Positions 26,608-36,010 of a stretch of 64,000 bases of DNA are shown here, in pieces. The position numbers and the translations under genes were made by a program. The notes beneath the pieces were generated by a model. That model was given only the letters and a program-made list of their open reading frames with translations. It made no database searches and was not told where the DNA came from. The DNA comes from Archangium gephyra (GTDB lineage Bacteria; Myxococcota; Myxococcia; Myxococcales; Myxococcaceae), in contig NZ_CP011509.1 of assembly GCF_001027285.1 (NCBI RefSeq), positions 1,434,501-1,498,500 on the forward strand. Direction: 5' to 3'. Numbering within the stretch: position 1 is the stretch's first letter; each line of letters begins with the position of its first letter.

Positions 26608-28167
26608 TCAGGGCTGCTCGCGGGCCTGGGACGCCTTCGCCGGCAGTACCTGGTCCGTGACTTCCATGATGTCGAAGGGCTTCTCGTACCAGGTGATGAA
26701 GCTGCGATCCTCCAGGGGCTCCAGGTTGGCGCCGAAGCGGTGCTTCAGCAGCAGGCGGAAGCTGTTGACCGGAGTGATGGAGGGATACAGGTGCCGCCGG
26801 ACCTCGTCGGGGACGTAGTACGCGTTGAGGATGGCGGTACGCTCGTGGATGAACGGCCCCCACTTGCTCTTGTCCAGCACCTGTAGCCCCGGATGCGTGG
26901 AGGCCGAGCCGTGGTCTCCGTGCACGATGATGATGGGCGGATGCTTGCTGGTGGCGAGGATGTGCTCGATGAGCGCCTGGATCCGGCCATTGAGGTAGAT
27001 CATCTGCTCGATGTACTGCTGCCGGGCCGCCCAGCCGCCCGTCTTCAGCGTCCACTGGTACTCCAGCGGGATGTTCGCCCGGATGTTGCCGTGGCGATCG
27101 AAGACATAGGGGTTGTGGGGCATCAGCAGGTGGAAGAGCGTGTACGTCGGCCCCTCGATGCGAGGGACCTCCTCCAGCTTGTCGAGCATGTACAGGTGCA
27201 GGTCCGCCACGCTCGGCTGGGGCATCCAGTGCAGATAGGTGCGCAGCAGGACGGTGGTGAACTCGTTCTGCAGCAGCGGGTGGCGGAACTGGTAGCTCTG
27301 GTCGGCGATGCGGGACGTCTCGGTGCCGCCGTAGTTGGTGTTGAAGTGGACGTAGCGGTAGCCCTTCGACTGGAAGAAGCGCCCGACCGCGTGGTCGTGA
27401 ATCAAATCGTAGAAGGGCGTGTGGTCCTTGCTGTCCGCGTCGAGCCTCGCGACGACGTCGTCGAGGTAGCGCATGTTCAGCGTCGAGGCCACCGACATGA
27501 AGGTGAGCGGGTAGTTGGACACGCTCCGGTCGGCCACGAAGAAGCCGCGGTCACGCAGGTACTGGGTGAAGCCGGAGTTGTCGAACTGGTAGACGTCCTT
27601 CAGGACATCCTCACGGGCGTAGCCGTCGAGGATGATGTGGTAGACGTCCGGCAGCGCCGGGTCGTCGTGTTCCACGCGTGAGGGCCGGGCCTGGGGAGCG
27701 CGCTCGCCGGCCAGTGCCGCACGGGTCCGGACTCCCTGGTAGATGCCGTTCGCCGAGAAGAGGATGCTGATGCCGGCGAGCAGGGTGAGGAACCGCGACG
27801 GCTCCATCAGATCGTGCCGCGTGCGGAGGATGTAGCGCGCGCCCGTGACGAGCACGCCCAGGAACACGAGCCCCAGGCCCACATGGAGATCCCGGGTCCG
27901 GGCGATCACATCCAGGTCCTGGATGGCGTGGAACACGTGCCCGTAGACGTAGAAGAGGCCGACCAGGAGCGACACGAGCATCGCGGCCCGGGGCAGCTGG
28001 CGGAGCACGAGCCACGTGAGGCCCAGGAGCACGGCGGTGACGGACAGCACGACCCCCAGCGGGGCGAGGGCGGCGCTGGCCTCGACCTGGCCGATGTTGT
28101 GCGCGAGCAGGAAGAGGATCGGCGCGCTGGCGAGCAGGAAGGGGTGTATCAGCCACGACTTCTTCAT
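26608..28167 (-). CDS. Membrane sulfatase-like hydrolase/transferase
   Basis: This 519-residue protein has about six N-terminal membrane segments (residues 5-150) and a C-terminal alkaline-phosphatase-superfamily domain. Metal-site motifs are seen: DVYHIILDGYARED at the start of the domain, a Thr/Ser nucleophile region NYPLTFMSVAS, and IIIVHGDHGSASTHP. The layout resembles LTA-synthase/phosphoethanolamine-transferase-type enzymes that modify envelope polymers or lipids, but the specific substrate is unknown. It is the last gene of a minus-strand run with the methyltransferase and a small membrane protein, and it stops 3 nt from the hydrolase gene on the other strand. Confidence 0.85.
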   Translation of the reverse strand: MKKSWLIHPFLLASAPILFLLAHNIGQVEASAALAPLGVVLSVTAVLLGLTWLVLRQLPRAAMLVSLLVGLFYVYGHVFHAIQDLDVIARTRDLHVGLGLVFLGVLVTGARYILRTRHDLMEPSRFLTLLAGISILFSANGIYQGVRTRAALAGERAPQARPSRVEHDDPALPDVYHIILDGYAREDVLKDVYQFDNSGFTQYLRDRGFFVADRSVSNYPLTFMSVASTLNMRYLDDVVARLDADSKDHTPFYDLIHDHAVGRFFQSKGYRYVHFNTNYGGTETSRIADQSYQFRHPLLQNEFTTVLLRTYLHWMPQPSVADLHLYMLDKLEEVPRIEGPTYTLFHLLMPHNPYVFDRHGNIRANIPLEYQWTLKTGGWAARQQYIEQMIYLNGRIQALIEHILATSKHPPIIIVHGDHGSASTHPGLQVLDKSKWGPFIHERTAILNAYYVPDEVRRHLYPSITPVNSFRLLLKHRFGANLEPLEDRSFITWYEKPFDIMEVTDQVLPAKASQAREQP

Positions 28168-28216
28168 CGGTCCACGGCCTCTGCGTCAGGAGGGCCCCCC
28201 GCCCTCCGGGGATGCG

Positions 28217-29653
28217 TCACCGCTCCTGGGGGAGGCGCTTCATCAGGAACAGCGTGCGCCGGGTGCCCGGGATGTCGAGGGCACGCAGGGTGGTGAAGTA
28301 CGGAGCGAACGCCGCCTCGAAGCCGGCGCGGTGGTACGTGGGGAACACGTCCTTGCGCGTCGCGAGCAGCTTGACGACCTGCGAGTCTTCCTTGGGGACG
28401 AACTCGAGGACGAGGTGGTGTCCGAGGGTGGCGAGGAAACCGGCCACCCGGTCCAGCGGCACGTTGTTGGAGATGGCCAGGTGGTGGATGAGGCCCAGGG
28501 CCATCACCAGGTCCACCGGGCCGCGCTCGGCCAGCGAGCCGCGCTCCGCGTTGGCCCAGCCGAGCCCCGGGCTGGGGTTGGTCAGGTCCAACTGCAGCGG
28601 GAGGACGGACGGGTCCTTGTCGTCACGGACCCGGCGGTAGTTGAACTCGACGGCGTTCGGGTCGATGTCCCACGCGACCACGCGCGCGCCTGACTTGCTG
28701 GCGACGCGGCTGAAGACGCCGGTGTTGGCGCCCAGATCCCAGACGGTGCCCGGGCGGACCTGCTCGAGCAGCTGCTCGAGCGCCTTGCCCTTCTCGTCCA
28801 GGCCCTTGGCGCCGTAGTTGTTGTTGGCCTCGTAGTAGTCCGCCCACTCGGTGTGGGGCGTGGTCCACTGCTGCTTGAGGATGGCGTTGCGCAGGCTGGC
28901 CACGAGCGCCCGGAAGGCATGTTTGCTGAATTGGGCCGTGCTGGGGCGGGCGGCCTCCACCGGCTTGTCCGCGTACTTGAGCTGGCTGCGCGCGTGGGCG
29001 TGCACGTGCATGCCGAGCGCGAAGGAGAAGCGGGTACGGCCCGGCAACAGGCGGCTGGCGAGGTCGAGCGGGATGCCGTCGATGTAGAGGCGCAGGAGCT
29101 GGCCGAGCCGGACATCGGTGTGGCTCATCAGCGCCAGCGGCGCGAGGAAGTGCTGGCAGAACTGCCGGTAGGCGACCCACGGCCTGCCTTCCTCGTACTT
29201 CTCGAAGCTGAGCGTGTCGATGAGCATGGGCCGGCCATCGACGAGCTGCACGTTGTAGGCGCTGGCGTCCTTGAGGCTCAGGCCGCGGGCGAGGGCCTTG
29301 TCCTGCACGTCCAGGGTGAGCAGGGCCGCGTCCTGGAGCTGGCTGAACGACCACTCGTACGGGTAGGAGACGAAGGGCAGCTGCCGCGGGCGGAGGACCT
29401 TGTAGGCCCCCGGGGCGGCGGCCAGTCCGGGCTCCACCTCCTCGTGGGGGATGAGCTGTCCGGCCTGGACGAGCTCCGCGTGGAGGCCGCTGCCCTGGAG
29501 CAGCTCATAGTCCTCGCGGTAGCTGTCGTTGACCTGCCGGTAGACGATGCCCTCGCGCCGGAAGACGAAGCCGCTGGGATCCCGGAAGGAGGCGGGCTCC
29601 GGCAGGGGGGCGGGGTCACCAGGAGAGCGGGGGGCTCGCTCGGCCATGCTCAT
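28217..29653 (-). CDS. Class I SAM-dependent methyltransferase
   Basis: This 478-residue protein is a methyltransferase with an unusually long N-terminal half. The SAM-binding motif I is VWDLGANTGVFSRVAS, followed by VVAWDIDPNAVE and VMALGLIHHLAI. The N-terminal 300 residues (GFVFRREGIVYRQVN, LSLKDASAYNVQLVDGRP, LIDTLSFEKYE) resemble proteins sometimes named nodulation protein NoeA-like. The kinase-like reading of that part (a DASAYN / LIDTLSF element) hints at an aminoglycoside-phosphotransferase-type fold, not proven. It sits between the small IDPGTGS membrane protein (4-nt gap) and the sulfatase-like gene (49-nt gap), suggesting work on an envelope glycan or lipid. Confidence 0.85.
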   Translation of the reverse strand: MSMAERAPRSPGDPAPLPEPASFRDPSGFVFRREGIVYRQVNDSYREDYELLQGSGLHAELVQAGQLIPHEEVEPGLAAAPGAYKVLRPRQLPFVSYPYEWSFSQLQDAALLTLDVQDKALARGLSLKDASAYNVQLVDGRPMLIDTLSFEKYEEGRPWVAYRQFCQHFLAPLALMSHTDVRLGQLLRLYIDGIPLDLASRLLPGRTRFSFALGMHVHAHARSQLKYADKPVEAARPSTAQFSKHAFRALVASLRNAILKQQWTTPHTEWADYYEANNNYGAKGLDEKGKALEQLLEQVRPGTVWDLGANTGVFSRVASKSGARVVAWDIDPNAVEFNYRRVRDDKDPSVLPLQLDLTNPSPGLGWANAERGSLAERGPVDLVMALGLIHHLAISNNVPLDRVAGFLATLGHHLVLEFVPKEDSQVVKLLATRKDVFPTYHRAGFEAAFAPYFTTLRALDIPGTRRTLFLMKRLPQER

Positions 29654-29656
29654 GGA

Positions 29657-29890
29657 CTAGGCCTTGGGCGGGGTCGGGGAGTTGGAGGACTCCGGCGCGC
29701 TGCCCGGCTTGTTCTTGGCGCCGAGCCGCGACTTGAAGAAGTGCTTCACCCGCTCGCGCATGGTGGAGAGCATGAGCCCCAGGCTCAGGATGCCCGCCAT
29801 CAGCATCTGGAACAGAAAGCTTCCGGTGCCCGGGTCGATGTAGGCCAGCACCTGAGGCAGGGTCGTTGCCGTATAGAGGAGGATCGCCAT
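29657..29890 (-). CDS. Small membrane protein of the IDPGTGS type
   Basis: This 77-residue protein has an N-terminal hydrophobic stretch, then YIDPGTGSFLFQMLMAGILS and a basic tail (RVKHFFKSRLGAKNKPG). The IDPGTGS sequence between two hydrophobic helices is a recurring hallmark of small inner-membrane proteins found beside glycan-modification genes. A longer in-frame start at 29941 exists. The ATG at 29890 gives the compact hydrophobic form and is preferred. It ends 4 nt before the methyltransferase start, so the three genes look like one operon. Function is unknown. Confidence 0.7.
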   Translation of the reverse strand: MAILLYTATTLPQVLAYIDPGTGSFLFQMLMAGILSLGLMLSTMRERVKHFFKSRLGAKNKPGSAPESSNSPTPPKA

Positions 29891-29996
29891 GGTTTCCGGC
29901 CGGGGACGATAGCCCAGCGGCGCCATGGGGCCCAGACGCAATCAACGGACCGGCGCGGAGTGGGTTCGCTCTCTCGGCCGCCGTGCGAGCCAGCGT

Positions 29997-30018
29997 GGGG
30001 GCCCCATCGGGGGCCCCC
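29997..30018 (-). terminator. GC hairpin downstream of glnS
   Basis: A perfect 9-bp inverted repeat (GGGGGCCCC, loop ATCG) lies 12 nt past the glnS stop codon. There is no T-run, so it is a terminator-like or RNA-stabilising hairpin. Confidence 0.5.
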
Positions 30019-30029
30019 TGCACGTGCTG

Positions 30030-32431
30030 CTACCCGAGCATCTCGCTCAACAGGCGCGCGACGGCCTTGGGGTCCGCCTGGCCGTTGGTGGCGCGCATGA
30101 CCTGGCCGGTGAAGAAGCCGGTGAGGCCCTTCTTGCCGCCCCGGTACTCGGCGACCTTCGCGGGGTTGGCATCCAGGACGCCCTGGATGGCGGCGCGCAG
30201 CTGGCCCTCGTCGCTGACGACGCGCAGGCCCTTGCGCTCCACGATGCTCGCGGGCGCCTCGCCCGAGGCCTGCGCCTCCGCGAGCACGTCCTTGGCGATG
30301 CGGGCGCTGATGCTGCCCTCGGCCACCAGCGTCACCAGCGACGCGAGCGCCTCCACGCTCACGCGGTTGGTGCCCTCGCGGATGGGCGTGGCCAGATCGT
30401 TCACCACCCACGGCGCGAGCTCCGCCAGCCGCTTGCCGCCCGCACCCTCCAGGTACGCGGCGAGCTGCGGCTCGCGGGCGAGCATGAACGCATCATTCTC
30501 GGTGACGCCCTGCTGGCGCAGACGCGAGGCCGTGGTCTCCTGCTCACTGGAGAGCACCGGACGGACGGGAGCCTCCGCGAGTGCCTGCGCCGCCTTGTCC
30601 GCCTTCTTCTTGTCCGCCCGGGCTGCCTTCCCCGGCTCCGCGGCCTCGTCCTTCTTCTCCCAGGTGTCCTTGAGCGTGATGATGCGGTTGAACACGAGCG
30701 CGTCATCGCGGCTGTCCACGGGATCCCGCCAGAAGTACCCGGCGCGCTCGAACTGGTAGCGGGCCTCGGCCGGATCCTTCGCGACGCTCGGCTCCACCAG
30801 CCCGCGCGTCACCACCAGGCTGTTCGGGTTCACGAAGCGCATGAAGTCCGTGTTCACCGGCTGCGCTTCGTCCTCGTGGCCGGGTTGCTCCGGGTCGAAC
30901 TGCTGCGCCTCGCTGTCGGGCTCCGGCACCGTGAAGAGCCGGTCGACCAGGCGGAACTCGGCGCTCACGCCACGCGTGGCGCTCACCCAGTGGATGACGC
31001 CGCCGGCCTTGGCGTCCTCGCCGAGCAGCGTGACGCGCAGCTCCATCGGCTCGCCGTTCGTGGCCGTGATGACCTCGTCGCAGCGGATGATGCCCGCGCC
31101 GCGCAGGCGCACCGTCCCGCCCGGCGTGAGCCGCTTGAAGCCCTTGGGCGGATTCGCGCTGAAATCCTCGTGCTCGATGACCAGCTCACGCGTGAGCGGC
31201 ACCTCGCGCACGGCCTTCTCGGCCGCCACGCGCTCTCCGGTGGGCAGCGGCACCTTGCCGTCGGCGCTGCTCACCTCCTGCGGCCAGTACGGCAGGCTCA
31301 GCGTGCGCTCCGCCTCCAGGTTCTGGATGACGACCTTCAGCGGGCGCGTCACGGCCATCACGCGGGGCGCGCGGAGGTTCAGGTCCTCGCGCACGGCGTT
31401 CTCGAAGAGCGCCAGGTCCACGGTGCGGTTGGTGCGGCTCACGCCAATCTGCGAGGCGAAGGCCCGCACCGACTCGGGCGTCACGCCGCGGCGGCGCATC
31501 GCGCTGATGGTGGGCATGCGCGGATCATCCCAGCCCTTCACCACGCCCTCGCGCACGAGCCGGCGCAGCTTGCGCTTGCTGACGACGGTGTATTCCATGC
31601 TGCGCCGGCCGAACTCGTACTGGCGCGGCGCCGTCTTGCCCGTCTCCTTGTCGGGGAACAGGTTGTCCATCAGCCAGTCGTAGATGGCCCGGTTGTCGAT
31701 GAACTCCAGGCTGCACATGCTGTGCGTGATGCCCTCGAGCGCGTCGCTGATGGGATGCGCGAAGTCATACATCGGGTAGATGCACCACGTGTTCCCGGTC
31801 CGGTAATGGGACGCGTGGAGGATGCGGTAGAGCACCGGGTCGCGCAGCTTGAAGTTCGGGTGGGCCAGGTCGATCTTCGCGCGCAGCGCGTGCTCGCCAT
31901 TCTTGAACTCACCGGCGCGCATGCGGCGGAAGAGGTCCAGGTTCTCCTCGACGCTGCGGTTGCGGTACGGGCTGGGCGTGCCGGGCTGCTCCACCGTGCC
32001 GCGCAGGCGCGCCATCTCCTCGCCGCTGACGCTCTCCACATACGCCAGACCCTTGCGGATGAGCTGCACCGCGAAGTCATGGAGCTGCTCGTAGTAGTCC
32101 GAGGCGTAGAAGAGGCGCGAGGTGTCCCAGCCGAGCCACTTCATGTCACGGATGATGCTGTCCGCGTACTCCTGCGTCTCCCCCTCGGGTTGGTGTCATC
32201 CATGCGCAGGTGGCAGACGCCGCGGTAGTCCACCGCCGTCATGAAGTCCAGGTAGCTGGCGAACGCGTGCCCGAGGTGCGCGTAACCGTTGGGCTCCGGC
32301 GGGAAGCGCGTGACGACGCGCGTGTGCCGCCCGGACTTCAGGTCCGCGTCGATGATTTCCGTGATGAAGTTCGGAGACACGCGGCGCGTCTCGGGCGCGG
32401 GAATCAGGTCAGCTGGCTGCTTGCTGGTCAT
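30030..32431 (-). pseudogene. glnS: Glutaminyl-tRNA synthetase with GatB/YqeY-like tail, frameshifted as sequenced
   Basis: GlnRS charges tRNA(Gln) with glutamine. The first frame (32431 to about 32187) has the class I start ([23 protein letters not shown]-type HLGH). It then breaks at RMDDTNP. The second frame resumes with [14 protein letters not shown], then MKWLGWD and the rest of the enzyme, including the VVSKRKL (KMSKR-type) loop. One C missing from the run at 32187-32189 explains the shift, so restoring it gives about 800 residues. After the anticodon-binding domain comes a Lys/Glu/Ala linker (around 30570-30660) and a GatB/YqeY-type C-terminal domain (about residues 645-800), as in Deinococcus GlnRS. 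An essential gene with a single-base lesion suggests a sequencing error, unless the GatCAB route replaces it. Confidence 0.88.
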
Positions 32432-32581
32432 GGGGTCCTTTACTATCGCCGTTCCGGTCCCCAGGGCGAGTGAGAAGCATGCCGGGCCGGGGTGGGGGCG
32501 GTTCCTCGGGCTGGACCTGCCCCGGCCGCTCTCCCAGCAGGCGGCCCTCCCCGGGCGGGGGAGGGCACCCCCTCCGAGACC

Positions 32582-34327
32582 TCAAAGGGTCTTGAGGTAC
32601 TCCACGAGCGCCCAGCGATCCGCATCGGGGAGCGTCACGCCGTACTCGTGGCCCCGGTTGGAGTTGCCGGGCACGCGGGTATCGAACACGAAGGGGGCCT
32701 GGCCGTCGCTGACGTAGCCCACCGTCCGGGGGTCGTACTCCCAACGGCCCACGGAGAAGGTTTGAGGCCGCTCGGCGGGCGGCAGGAGCAGCGCGTAGAG
32801 CGTGGGCACCGAGCCATTGTGGAGGTAGGGGGAGGAGGCCCAGGTTCCATTGAGGGGGCGCGCCTTGTAGGCCAGGAGGTCGGCGGCCGGGTTCGCGTCA
32901 CTGTTCTGGGTGTGGTTGCCTTGCTTGGCGGTCTTCTCCTGCCCGTGGAGCCGGGCATTGGCGAGCGACTTGAGCGCCGCATCGGGGTGGGCCGAGACGG
33001 TGCGGGTGGCCAGGTCCGCCACCAGGGAGAGGGCGCTCATCTGGGCGCCATACTTCGTGCCCTGAGGGGAGATGGCTCCCTCGAGCACCCCCGACGGCAC
33101 GCGCGCCTCGGCGATGTTCCGGGCGGTGGTGTCGTCGGTCCCCACGACGTCGATGCCCGTGAGCATGGCGGTGACGCTGCGCCGGGGGTCGTCGCGGTCG
33201 ATGAGCGCGTGGCAGGACACGCAGTGCGCCTGGTAGAGGCGCTCGCCACGGGCCGCCAGTGTGCGATCGATCGGCGGGAGCACCTGCTCCGGCCACCGGG
33301 GTGACTTCAGCCCTCGCAAGCTCTCCTCCATCGCGACGAGCTCGTTCGACACGACCGAGGAGGGATACCCCTTCCTGGCTTCCTGCTCCGTCTCGTAGTG
33401 CTTCACCTCGATGCGTCCGAACACGCCCACCACCTCGCCGGTGTTGCGGCCCAGGGAGCCCGCGCCCGCGTTCGGCGAGAAGCCCGTCCATTGGACATAG
33501 TCGTGGCGCGGTGCATCCCACAGGAGGGGGAAGCTCGTGGGCGCATTGGGCTCGAGGCTGTTCTTGGGGTCACTGGTGAAGCGGATCGCCTGGTTGATGA
33601 TCCGTCCGACCGCGTCCATCCGGCCGAAGCCCTCCACGATGGAGGAGTGGTTGGCCGTGTTGTAGCTCTCGAACCAGCGCAGCGTCTGGGTGAGGCTCTT
33701 GCGTGCCGCCTCGCGGCTGGCGTCGTCCCGGCCTCCTCCTGGTACCGAGGCGGCGAACCGCGCGAGCTTGGCGTCATCGGCGAGCGTCGCCGTGAGCGCC
33801 GCCTGCACCTCCCGCAGGAAGCCGGAGACATTCGCGAGCGCGGGAGCGCCGTCGAGCCGGATCGCCGTGCCGCGGTAGTTGAGCTGCGAGGTATGGCAGG
33901 CCGCACACGTCAGGCCCACCTGGTCCTCGTGGCGCGCGAAGCCCACGGGGAGCGCGTCGGGGTTGTTCGGGGTCTTGTGCTGAGGGAGGAACCGGAACCG
34001 CGTCATGTGCTCGGGATGGATGAACGGCTGGTCGTTCCCGGTCTGCTCCAGATGGACCAGTGTGTCGTAGGGCATGAGCACCGAGCCCTGATCGGCATGA
34101 TAGAACCACAGGGTTTCGGGCGGTCCCCAGCCCTGGTCCAGGTAGACGAGCTTCGTCGCGCCGTCACCGTAGGCATCCTTCTCGAGCACGAGCCCCGCGC
34201 GCTCGCGGAGACCCTTCAGGAGCTCGCGGGGGCTGTCGAGGGGCGGCCTGCTGGGGGCGTGTTCTCCCGTGCTCGCACAGGCCGTCAGCAGGAGCAATGG
34301 AACGATGGGGAAACGGTGCCGGCGCAT
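32582..34327 (-). CDS. Di-haem cytochrome c lipoprotein, RoxA/CCP-like
   Basis: This 581-residue protein has a lipoprotein signal (PLLLLTAC) and two haem c motifs, CAACH (residues 141-145) and CVSCH. The family pattern FYHADQGSVLMPYD near the N-terminus and SSPYLHNGSVPTLYALLLPPAERPQTF near the C-terminus are those of the RoxA/rubber-oxygenase-related di-haem peroxidase group. RoxA homologues are known from several myxobacteria. Here the protein is probably outer-membrane or periplasmic. Whether it is a dioxygenase acting on polyisoprene, a peroxidase or another di-haem enzyme cannot be decided from sequence. It is divergent from the lipoprotein gene at 34509. Confidence 0.85.
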   Translation of the reverse strand: MRRHRFPIVPLLLLTACASTGEHAPSRPPLDSPRELLKGLRERAGLVLEKDAYGDGATKLVYLDQGWGPPETLWFYHADQGSVLMPYDTLVHLEQTGNDQPFIHPEHMTRFRFLPQHKTPNNPDALPVGFARHEDQVGLTCAACHTSQLNYRGTAIRLDGAPALANVSGFLREVQAALTATLADDAKLARFAASVPGGGRDDASREAARKSLTQTLRWFESYNTANHSSIVEGFGRMDAVGRIINQAIRFTSDPKNSLEPNAPTSFPLLWDAPRHDYVQWTGFSPNAGAGSLGRNTGEVVGVFGRIEVKHYETEQEARKGYPSSVVSNELVAMEESLRGLKSPRWPEQVLPPIDRTLAARGERLYQAHCVSCHALIDRDDPRRSVTAMLTGIDVVGTDDTTARNIAEARVPSGVLEGAISPQGTKYGAQMSALSLVADLATRTVSAHPDAALKSLANARLHGQEKTAKQGNHTQNSDANPAADLLAYKARPLNGTWASSPYLHNGSVPTLYALLLPPAERPQTFSVGRWEYDPRTVGYVSDGQAPFVFDTRVPGNSNRGHEYGVTLPDADRWALVEYLKTL

Positions 34328-34508
34328 GCCTTCTCCTTGGGTGAAAGGCAGGGTTTGGGTAACACGCCCTCACCGGAGGAAAAAATGACCATGATCGGTG
34401 CATCGGGTGCACAGAATCTGGCCACGGCGCTGCGTCATGAGTGCTCGGGCGCGGCGCAGGGCGTCGGCCCGGGTCTTGCGAAAGAGCCACCGTGGGACGG
34501 AGGCATGG

Positions 34509-35969
34509 ATGGGCATTCGTGCAGGGGCGTTGGGGGCGGGACTCGTGGTGGTTTCATTGCTCTCGGTGGGTTGCGCTGACCGGACCCGGACAGTCGACCC
34601 GCCCGAGAAGCAGGAGCCCGGTTCACCACCGGATGGAAACGAAGTTCCCTCGGACGGCCCTCCTGTTCCCTCCGAGGATGCCGGGACTCCCCCGGATGCG
34701 GGAACGCCGCCCGATGCGGGCGAGCCGGACCCGGAGCCACCCGAGCCACCGGATGCGGGTCCCTGGCCGGTGGAGGCGGTGCTCGACTATTCGAATTCGT
34801 TCGGTGTCGGCAAACCCCAGAGCGTTGGACTCGATGAAGGGCTGAACCTCTGGCTCCTCGAGGGCAACCGCATTGGCGTGCTGCGTCCGGGCGACACGGC
34901 GCCGACGTGGACCACGGGCGTGGGTCAGGCGCGCCAGCCGTTTGGTTCGGATTCACTCGCGGTCGGCTCGACGGTCATCTGCGGCGGTGAGGCCGGGCGC
35001 GCGTACGTGGGGTATCGCGCGCGGGAGATGCAGCGGGCGCCGGGAATCTCGCAGCGCACGTACATCCCCGGACCGGGCGAGACGAACTACTCACCCGAGC
35101 GCTACGCCGAGTACCAGAAGGGAGACCTCGACGCGGTCCGCCTCCAGCCGGATGGGAGCGTGGCGCTCGAGGAGCACATCTGGCGCACCACGGGCTCGTC
35201 GAACAAGGGCAAGCAGATCGGCATCCACAACACCAATGACTTCCACTACGAGGAGGATCGCAGCGTCCTGAACTGCGCCCGGGTGACGCGCGGTCCGTAT
35301 CGCGGCGACCTCTACATCACGACGAACCACGGTGTGACCCGCATCCAGGGGCTCACGTACAACAGCCACCGTCATCCGGGCTGGTACCTCGTCACCACGA
35401 ATCCGGATGGCTCGAAGGACGAGTCGCTCCAGTGCCCGCCCATGTATGGGTTGGGAATCGCGCCGAACGGAGACGTCCTCGTGGCCAACGAGCAGATGCT
35501 CGGCGTGCTCATCCCGAGCGGGAAGCTGGAGGAGTGGGACCGCGAGTACACCTGGACGGGTCCCACGCCCTGGCGGTTCAAGGGCTTCAACGAAGCGCTC
35601 AACGGTCAGGCCACCGATGACTTCTGGCGCGCCTTCGAGCAGACCACTTCGGGCCGCTACTACCTGGGGAGCGCGGAGTACGGCGTCTGGGCGATGACGC
35701 CGAAGACCCGCTCCGCGGGCAACTGGACGCGGGTCAGCGGGCTGCCGACGAACCGGATCCTCTCGCTCAAGGCGACGGATGATGGGGCGCTCTACATCGG
35801 CACGGATGGCGGGGGCCTGTGGCGGCTGGAGGCGGATGGCACGATGCTGACCCAGGTGACTCAGGTGTCCGGCCGGCGCGTCCTGCAACTCGTCTACGAG
35901 CCCACCGTGACGCCGAGCATGCTGCTCGTCCTCACCGAGCAGGGACTGACCGTGCTCCGGGGCCCGTAG
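34509..35969 (+). CDS. Lipoprotein with beta-propeller-like repeats
   Basis: This 486-residue protein has a lipobox (VVVSLLSVGC, Cys at about residue 20) and a long Pro/Asp/Gly-rich linker with repeated TPPDAG elements. The globular part has recurring propeller-like strands (NLWLLEGNRIGVLRPG, GDLYITTNHGVTRIQG, GALYIGTDGGGLWRLEADG, LLVLTEQGLTVLRG) of the regulator-propeller type. It has no catalytic motif and a likely binding or sensing role outside the cell. The ATG at 34509 is preceded by GGAGG and gives a compact signal peptide; longer starts do not. It converges with the monooxygenase gene. Confidence 0.78.
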   Translation: MGIRAGALGAGLVVVSLLSVGCADRTRTVDPPEKQEPGSPPDGNEVPSDGPPVPSEDAGTPPDAGTPPDAGEPDPEPPEPPDAGPWPVEAVLDYSNSFGVGKPQSVGLDEGLNLWLLEGNRIGVLRPGDTAPTWTTGVGQARQPFGSDSLAVGSTVICGGEAGRAYVGYRAREMQRAPGISQRTYIPGPGETNYSPERYAEYQKGDLDAVRLQPDGSVALEEHIWRTTGSSNKGKQIGIHNTNDFHYEEDRSVLNCARVTRGPYRGDLYITTNHGVTRIQGLTYNSHRHPGWYLVTTNPDGSKDESLQCPPMYGLGIAPNGDVLVANEQMLGVLIPSGKLEEWDREYTWTGPTPWRFKGFNEALNGQATDDFWRAFEQTTSGRYYLGSAEYGVWAMTPKTRSAGNWTRVSGLPTNRILSLKATDDGALYIGTDGGGLWRLEADGTMLTQVTQVSGRRVLQLVYEPTVTPSMLLVLTEQGLTVLRGP

Positions 35970-35973
35970 TGCG

Positions 35974-36010
35974 CTCCCTCTCCCTCTGGGAGAGGGCGGG
36001 GGGTGAGGGT
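35974..36010. repeat. REP-like hairpin element, copy 1
   Basis: A 9-bp perfect stem (CCCTCTCCC / GGGAGAGGG at 35976-35984 and 35988-35996, loop TCT) is followed by a G-run and GGTGAGGGT. A second copy with the same stem lies at 56194-56214. It sits between two convergent genes and could act as a terminator. The motif is widespread in proteobacterial intergenic regions. Confidence 0.7.
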
